NCBI GenBank assembly: GCA_022361135.1
Contig: JAKSBM010000498.1
Location: 1-10,179, forward strand
Direction: 5' to 3'
DNA from: Desulfobacterales bacterium
Lineage (GTDB): Bacteria > Desulfobacterota > Desulfobacteria > Desulfobacterales > Desulfobacteraceae
DNA: 10,179 nucleotides
Of the stretch, positions 6,757 through 10,179 are shown piece after piece (the stretch's first letter is position 1; the number at the start of each line of letters is the position of its first letter). Position numbers and translations under genes: made by a program. Under the pieces are notes generated by a model, which ran no database searches, was not told the origin of the DNA, and saw nothing but the letters and a program-made list of their open reading frames with translations.

Positions 6757-7338
6757 ATGAAAAAACTCATCCCCATTGCCCTTATCCTTTTATGCCTGGC
6801 CCTGCCGGCCCAGGCCGCCCAATGGGAACTGGACGCTGGCCATTCCAGCGTCATGTTCGAAACCAAGCACATCTTCTCCGCCATCCGGGGACAGTTCACC
6901 GGCATCAACGCCCAAATGAACTTTGACCCCAACCAGCCCACCCAGGGACAAATCTTTTTTGAGGTGGACACCGCCACCATCAACACCCTGAACACCAAAC
7001 GGGACCAGCATCTTCGGTCCAAGGATTTCTTCAACACCTCCCGCTACCCCAAGATGCAATTCCGTTCCATGGCCGTCATTCCCTTGGGCAACAACAATTT
7101 CCAGGTCAAGGGCCGCCTCACCCTCAAGGAAACCACCCGGGAGATGGACGTTGAAATGAAATTCCTGGGCCAGGCCCCCAACCCGTTCAAACCCAAGCAA
7201 ACCGTGGGGGGATTTGAAGCCCGCTTTAGGATCAACCGCCTGGACTTTGGGGTGGGGACCGGGAAATTTTATGAAATGGGAGTGGTGGACAAAGACGTGG
7301 AAATTCTGATATCAGTGGAAATGTTCCGGGCACCCTGA
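6757..7338 (+). CDS. Periplasmic YceI-family protein
   Basis: A 193-residue exported protein. The signal peptide is clear (MKK, hydrophobic core, cut after LPAQA at about residue 20), and the mature protein starts directly with the YceI pattern LDAGHSSVMFETKHIFSAIRGQF, continuing with the central LNTKRDQHLRSKDFFNTSRYPKM block and a C-terminal VDKDVEILISVEM strand. YceI proteins form lipocalin-like beta barrels, and a structurally characterised member binds polyprenyl lipid. In E. coli yceI is co-transcribed with a cytochrome b561 gene (yceJ); here its partner is a ferric-reductase-like heme protein, a parallel arrangement. The start at 6757 has AAGGAG 6 nt upstream; the same frame is open further upstream but that part overlaps the reductase gene and lacks a signal sequence. 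An isoprenoid or quinone ligand is inferred from family and context. Confidence 0.93.
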   Translation: MKKLIPIALILLCLALPAQAAQWELDAGHSSVMFETKHIFSAIRGQFTGINAQMNFDPNQPTQGQIFFEVDTATINTLNTKRDQHLRSKDFFNTSRYPKMQFRSMAVIPLGNNNFQVKGRLTLKETTREMDVEMKFLGQAPNPFKPKQTVGGFEARFRINRLDFGVGTGKFYEMGVVDKDVEILISVEMFRAP

Positions 7339-7385
7339 CCCGAATATTTCAAGACCCGTATCCACCATGTTAAAGGAGAATCCAA

Positions 7386-7868
7386 ATGGAACTGAAAACC
7401 ATTGCCATTGAAAACCCGGACGAGCTCAACCTCATCCTGGGTCATTCCCACTTCATCAAGACCGTTGAAGATATCCACGAAGCCATTGTCTGCACCGTGC
7501 CCAACGCCAAATTCGGCGTGGCCTTCTGCGAAGCCTCCATGGAATGCCTGGTCCGCTATTCCGGCACCGACGAAGAGCTCATCGAACTGGCCAAGAAAAA
7601 CGCCTTTGCCCTCTCCGCCGGCCACAGCTTCATCATCTTCATGAAGGACATGTTCCCCATCAACATCCTCAACACCATCCAGAACGTCCCGGAAGTGGCC
7701 CGCATCCACTGCGCCACAGCCAACCCCGTGGAAGTCATCATCGCCGAAACCGAACAGGGCCGGGGTGTTTTGGGCGTCGTTGACGGATTCTCCTCCAAGG
7801 GAATCGAAACCGAAGAAGACATTGAAAAACGCAAGGGTTTCCTACGCATGATCGGGTATAAGCAATAA
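7386..7868 (+). CDS. Adenosine-specific kinase family protein (DUF355/COG1839)
   Basis: A 160-residue soluble protein matching the adenosine-specific kinase family first described from hyperthermophilic archaea. Conserved blocks visible are the N-terminal ENPDELNLILGHSHFIKTVEDI (about 9-30), the central PNAKFGVAFCEAS (39-51) and LVRYSGTD (55-62), AGHSFIIFM (78-86), INILNTIQNVPEVARIHCATANP (92-114) and the C-terminal GRGVLGVVDG (125-134). Length and start agree with the family, and AAAGGAG lies about 7 nt before the ATG. The proposed role is phosphorylation of adenosine to AMP; evidence for this activity in bacterial members is thin, so the name should be read as a family label. It follows yceI by 47 nt with no terminator between and is likely the last gene of the transcript. 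A functional tie to the receptor and reductase is not evident. Confidence 0.93.
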   Translation: MELKTIAIENPDELNLILGHSHFIKTVEDIHEAIVCTVPNAKFGVAFCEASMECLVRYSGTDEELIELAKKNAFALSAGHSFIIFMKDMFPINILNTIQNVPEVARIHCATANPVEVIIAETEQGRGVLGVVDGFSSKGIETEEDIEKRKGFLRMIGYKQ

Positions 7869-7897
7869 CCCCCGACTTTCCCACCAGAGAAAGCCCT

Positions 7898-7952
7898 GAA
7901 AATAAAACCGGCGTTTTGATGCGTACCATCAAAACGCCGGTTTCTTATTTTC
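7898..7952. terminator. Long bidirectional hairpin terminator
   Basis: Arms 7905-7921 and 7927-7943 are perfectly complementary over 17 bp with a 5-nt loop (CGTAC). Beyond a single bulged C (7944), GAAAATAA (7898-7905) pairs with TTATTTTC (7945-7952), bringing the hairpin to about 24 bp. A/T-rich flanks give U-tracts in both directions. It sits between the convergent adenosine-kinase gene (plus) and DUF2059 gene (minus) and should stop transcription of both. Confidence 0.92.
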
Positions 7953-7965
7953 CTGGCCCACCTTC

Positions 7966-8391
7966 CTATTTAGTCGTCCCATATGCCTTCATGGCTCGCA
8001 TTATCTCCCCCTGGATCACCGGCAAGATCTCGGCCATGTATGCCCCCATCTTCCCCATCACAGAACGCCCCTCCGGGGATCCGTAGAAATCGGCAAGGGC
8101 ATTCAACTCCCCAACTGTAAAATGCTTGACCATACTGGCCAGGGACGCCTTTTCCAACACGTCAATCTTAACCATTTTCCTCAAATAATCGGCATAGGCA
8201 TTCCCCTGGTCGGCCGGGTAATTCCGGGTCACCTTTTCAATGATGTCCTCCAACATATCCGCCATGGGGGCAACGGCCAGATAGCGTTTTGCCGCGATCT
8301 CTCGATTTTCAGCCGTATCCGGTACATCCGCAGCAAAACAAATAGAGACAACCATTAACGATACGCATATTGCCAGGAACAACCTTTTCAT
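7966..8391 (-). CDS. Secreted DUF2059-family protein
   Basis: A 141-residue protein with a Sec signal peptide (MKRLFLAICVSLMVVSICFA, cut near residue 20) and an all-helical mature domain. The DUF2059 signature is plain in the C-terminal half: MVKHFT (87-92), ELNALADFYGSPEGR (95-109), then a helical tail. The family is of unknown function and usually periplasmic or envelope-associated in Gram-negative bacteria. AAGGAG lies 6 nt before the ATG. It is probably a single-gene unit ending in the shared bidirectional terminator. No catalytic residues can be recognised. Confidence 0.88.
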   Translation of the reverse strand: MKRLFLAICVSLMVVSICFAADVPDTAENREIAAKRYLAVAPMADMLEDIIEKVTRNYPADQGNAYADYLRKMVKIDVLEKASLASMVKHFTVGELNALADFYGSPEGRSVMGKMGAYMAEILPVIQGEIMRAMKAYGTTK

Positions 8392-8420
8392 AATTTTCTC
8401 CTTGCTGTTGGTTGGCTTTA

Positions 8421-8439
8421 TGCGATCAGGGTCATCGCA
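8421..8439. promoter_or_regulatory. Inverted repeat upstream of the DUF2059 gene
   Basis: TGCGAT (8421-8426) and ATCGCA (8434-8439) are perfect 6-bp arms separated by 7 bp, 30 bp upstream of the DUF2059 start codon. This spacing is typical of a dimeric regulator site. A second small dyad, ATCCT-AA-AGGAT, lies at 8445-8456. Neither can be assigned to a regulator from sequence. Confidence 0.35.
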
Positions 8440-8535
8440 CTAAAATCCTAAAGGATAATTTTTAGTTGAGGTTGAATTGACTTCGTTTCTATATTTAAGT
8501 ATTCCATACAAATCATATATAGTTTAGGAGAACTT

Positions 8536-8751
8536 ATGAACAAAGAAACTCCACAACTAAATAAAATCAGACACTTAAAATGTGTTATGCAGCGGATTGG
8601 CCGGAATCTGTGCTGCTTTTTTTCTAAGTTTATTAAGCTCAAACCAAAACGTTACATCGTCCCCCACCCTTTGTTTATCAACATTATGCTTTATTGTGGC
8701 CTTCCCATTTTTTGTAAGCTTTGCTTTCGTCGAACTCTGCATTACGCTTGA
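8536..8751 (+). CDS. Open frame carrying the ribosome binding site; probably the 5' part of the frameshifted membrane-protein gene
   Basis: A 71-codon frame whose ATG at 8536 is preceded by TTTAGGAG with 5-nt spacing, the only convincing start signal in this AT-rich patch. The first 14 residues (MNKETPQLNKIRHL) look like a natural hydrophilic N-terminus. After about residue 30 the translation becomes Cys/Lys/Arg-rich and unlike a folded protein, while the +1 frame becomes a clear multi-pass membrane protein. I therefore read this frame as the beginning of one gene that continues in the frame ending at 8965. It could instead be a separate small protein or a translated leader. Confidence 0.4.
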   Translation: MNKETPQLNKIRHLKCVMQRIGRNLCCFFSKFIKLKPKRYIVPHPLFINIMLYCGLPIFCKLCFRRTLHYA

Positions 8752-8965
8752 AAAACCAGATGAAAAAAAAATCAAAAGGCTGATTGAAAATAAATGGGTT
8801 AATTCGATTACCTTTCTTGCTTTCCTTTTAATTATTTCTGGATTTATATTTTTAGCATTTTATTTTTCCTATGTTATCGGATGGATAATGCTAACCTTAT
8901 GCATACTTGCAGTGATAGGAACCTACCTATCACTAAATTTTTTAGGGCTTAAATTTATTCTCTAA
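8582..8965 (+). CDS. Small multi-pass membrane protein, unknown function (apparent frameshift at its 5' end)
   Basis: A 127-codon frame encoding about four hydrophobic segments: LCSGLAGICAAFFLSLL near the start, LCLSTLCFIVAFPFFVSFAFVELCI, then after a charged loop (KPDEKKIKRLIENKW) FLAFLLIISGFIFLAFYFSY and IGWIMLTLCILAVIGTYLSLNFL. No family is recognised. The formal start is GTG at 8582, which has no ribosome binding site; an in-frame TAA lies at 8576-8578. Removing one base from AAAA (8577-8580), or one T from the seven-T run (8617-8623), joins it to the well-initiated frame at 8536 as a protein of about 142 residues. Base composition is much more AT-rich than in flanking genes, suggesting acquired or weakly constrained DNA. 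It may be a recent pseudogene, a recoded gene, or a homopolymer sequencing error. Confidence 0.55.
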   Translation: MLCSGLAGICAAFFLSLLSSNQNVTSSPTLCLSTLCFIVAFPFFVSFAFVELCITLEKPDEKKIKRLIENKWVNSITFLAFLLIISGFIFLAFYFSYVIGWIMLTLCILAVIGTYLSLNFLGLKFIL

Positions 8966-9066
8966 CCCAATTATTCTAATACTATATTTTTATCATCCTA
9001 AATCGTCATAAAAATTCAGATCAAAGAAAACTCTACGTACTATCAAATTTTTACAACGCCAACGCC

Positions 9067-9576
9067 TTATTTCCCCACCCTAGCCCGAAGCAAATTATGC
9101 CCAAGGAAGAGCCACAAAAAGGGAACCATCTCCGATAAAATCCAATGCCCCCGAAAGGCGTACGAGACTACAAATGCGCAAATGGTGAAGCCGAGCAGGC
9201 AAATTGAAAATTTCCGGACCTGTTTGGGCTCCGGGGAAGGGACACCCATGAACCCCAAGGGACTCGCCAGGGTAGAGACCAGGCCCACCCCGATGATCCA
9301 GAGGAACATGCCCGAGGCATGGAAATGGCCGTATATTTCGTTGAGCCACCATTGGTGGGTGAGGAAGGCCAGTCCGCCGCTGATGAGGTAGAGGTTGATG
9401 CCCAGGAAAATCCTGTTAAGGGTTAATTTCTTGTATAAATGGAGGGCGATGATCAGAGTTGCCGCCAGGCCGGCGGCAAGGAATGCATTCTCCCAGGTGG
9501 CCGAGGGCTGGGTGTGGATACGTCTCAGGAAATAGACGAACAGGGTCAATGGAAGGGCTTCCAGGATGCTCAGCAT
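9067..9576 (-). CDS. Multi-pass integral membrane protein, unknown function
   Basis: A 169-residue, very hydrophobic protein with about six predicted membrane segments (near residues 2-19, 31-48, 54-73, 86-107, 122-141, 148-163). The intervening loops are basic on alternate sides (LYKKLTLNR at 47-55; KQVRKF at 118-123). A stretch HQWWLNEIYGHFHASGMF (74-91) gathers three His residues and a Trp pair near a membrane boundary, possibly a metal or heme site, but no family motif is recognised. The ATG at 9576 is preceded by GGGGAA at about 6 nt, a moderate ribosome binding site, and a good promoter lies 60 bp upstream. The gene is divergent from the cheX-like gene and appears to be transcribed alone. 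Confidence 0.7.
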   Translation of the reverse strand: MLSILEALPLTLFVYFLRRIHTQPSATWENAFLAAGLAATLIIALHLYKKLTLNRIFLGINLYLISGGLAFLTHQWWLNEIYGHFHASGMFLWIIGVGLVSTLASPLGFMGVPSPEPKQVRKFSICLLGFTICAFVVSYAFRGHWILSEMVPFLWLFLGHNLLRARVGK

Positions 9577-9635
9577 GTTTAATTCCCCATGGGCGGATCA
9601 AATTGGAATCTGACTTCACCTCGATTTCATTGGAG

Positions 9636-9664
9636 ATTAGACACCCGGGCCATGGGAATTGCAA
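9636..9664 (-). promoter_or_regulatory. Predicted sigma70-type promoter of the unknown membrane protein gene
   Basis: On the minus strand TTGCAA (9664-9659, 4 of 6) and TCTAAT (9641-9636, 5 of 6) are spaced by 17 nt. The predicted start near 9629 gives a leader of about 53 nt before the ATG at 9576. The rest of the 243-bp divergent region holds only the cheX-side promoter. Confidence 0.5.
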
Positions 9665-9782
9665 GAATAAATTAAAACCCTTAGGGGCCTTGCCTGCAAC
9701 CGGGTGGGGACGGGCGGCGCAAATCCCGCCGGCGAAGGTGATGGTCAGCCGCCGAACCACCATGGTTTTCCCCTGCTTTTAC

Positions 9783-9811
9783 TTGTCAAATTTCGCGGAT
9801 GGAGATATACT
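9783..9811 (+). promoter_or_regulatory. Strong predicted sigma70-type promoter abutting the cheX-like start codon
   Basis: TTGTCA (9783-9788) and TATACT (9806-9811) are each 5-of-6 matches with the ideal 17-nt spacing. The predicted start is at about 9817-9819, one to three bases before the ATG at 9820, leaving no room for a ribosome binding site. An inverted repeat GGAGA-TATAC-TCTCC (9801-9815) is centred on the -10 element and could be an operator. Confidence 0.55.
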
Positions 9812-9819
9812 CTCCGGCC

Positions 9820-10179
9820 ATGGACGTAAAATATATCAATCCGTTTATCAATGCCTGCATTGAGGTGTTTTCCACGTTTACGCAATTGGAATCCCGGCCG
9901 GGAAAACCCCTGGCCAGGATCGCCCCCAGTAGAAAGGGCGATATCCGCGCGGTCATTGGCCTCACCGGCCACGGCATCGACGGTTATTTTATCATTCACT
10001 TCACCCGGGAATTCCTCCATCAGATCCTGACCACCCTCTTTGGGTTTGAGGACCATCCCACGGACGAAGAGCTCTGCGATCTGGCCGGGGAACTCACCAA
10101 CATGGTCACGGGCTGTGCCAAGGCAGCCCTGTCGGAACGGGGCTTTTTCTTTAATGTGGCCGTGCCCCAAATCACCCTG
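9820..10179 (+). CDS. cheX: CheX-like CheY-P phosphatase (N-terminal part, cut by window edge)
   Basis: The first 120 residues of a protein of the CheC/CheX/FliY family, which dephosphorylates CheY-P to end chemotaxis or related response-regulator signals. The start MDVKYINPFINACIEVFSTFT is typical of CheX. A strand-turn region IRAVIGLTGHGIDGYFIIHF (42-61) follows, then EFLHQILTTLFG and the diagnostic helix DLAGELTNMVTGCAK (87-101) carrying the E-x-x-N catalytic motif (E91, N94). CheX proteins are about 155 residues, so roughly 35 are missing. An in-frame ATG at 9799 would add seven residues (MEIYSPA), but it has no ribosome binding site and lies upstream of the predicted transcription start. 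The 9820 start also lacks a good ribosome binding site, consistent with a leaderless message. The gene is not contiguous with the chemoreceptor 4.4 kb away. Confidence 0.85.
   Translation, partial: MDVKYINPFINACIEVFSTFTQLESRPGKPLARIAPSRKGDIRAVIGLTGHGIDGYFIIHFTREFLHQILTTLFGFEDHPTDEELCDLAGELTNMVTGCAKAALSERGFFFNVAVPQITL

Noticed and set aside
8448..8775. Two short minus-strand frames in the AT-rich patch
   Set aside because: No ribosome binding site and no domain; A/T-rich DNA gives short frames by chance.
9711..9730. GGCGG/CCGCC inverted repeat in the membrane protein-cheX intergenic region
   Set aside because: Only 5-bp arms in very GC-rich sequence and not aligned with either promoter; too likely by chance.
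9745..10170. A 141-codon minus-strand frame antisense to the cheX-like gene
   Set aside because: The plus strand carries the CheX E-x-x-N motif and a strong promoter; the antisense frame has no family features or start signal.
1..10179. CRISPR array, tRNA/rRNA gene, insertion sequence or phage attachment site
   Set aside because: Scanned for evenly spaced repeats, cloverleaf arms, transposase motifs and terminal inverted repeats; none was found by eye.

Overview
The window reads as chromosomal DNA of a Gram-negative, anaerobic-type bacterium, most likely a Desulfobacterota (sulfate-reducer-like) genome. The reasons are the gene set (fused acyl-CoA mutase IcmF, a eukaryote-type class I aldolase, a bacterial adenosine-specific kinase, an MCP with the [17 protein letters not shown] linker, CheX), fairly GC-rich coding regions with strong GGAGG-type ribosome binding sites, and exported proteins with ordinary Sec signals. 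This placement is an inference; the window contains no rRNA or other taxonomic marker.

Left part, minus strand (1-2860). The left edge cuts into icmF, of which about 298 N-terminal residues are present (B12-binding domain, then the MeaB-like G domain). Upstream of it lies a TetR-family regulator with a TTG start. Its promoter carries an 18-bp near-perfect palindrome over the predicted transcription start, so it probably represses itself and may control icmF as well. Further upstream is a class I fructose-1,6-bisphosphate aldolase ending in a strong hairpin terminator.

Centre, plus strand (2985-7952). A good sigma70-type promoter precedes a tight gene run: a 752-residue methyl-accepting chemotaxis protein with an unusual extra N-terminal export/membrane module and a C-terminal CheR-type pentapeptide; a four-histidine ferric-reductase-like flavocytochrome starting 3 nt after the MCP stop; a periplasmic YceI protein starting 10 nt after the reductase stop; and, after 47 nt, an adenosine-specific kinase. 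A very long bidirectional hairpin terminator closes the run. The coupling of a chemoreceptor to a membrane heme/flavin reductase and an isoprenoid-binding YceI protein suggests a redox- or quinone-linked sensing unit. That is the main candidate for an undescribed system here.

Right part (7966-10179). A secreted DUF2059 protein (minus) converges on that terminator. Next is an AT-rich patch (about 8440-9060) holding a small multi-pass membrane protein gene whose ribosome binding site and hydrophobic reading frame lie in different frames (apparent frameshift). Then comes an unknown multi-pass membrane protein (minus), divergent from a cheX-like CheY-P phosphatase gene (plus, cut by the right edge). 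The promoter of that last gene sits so close to the ATG that the transcript may be leaderless.
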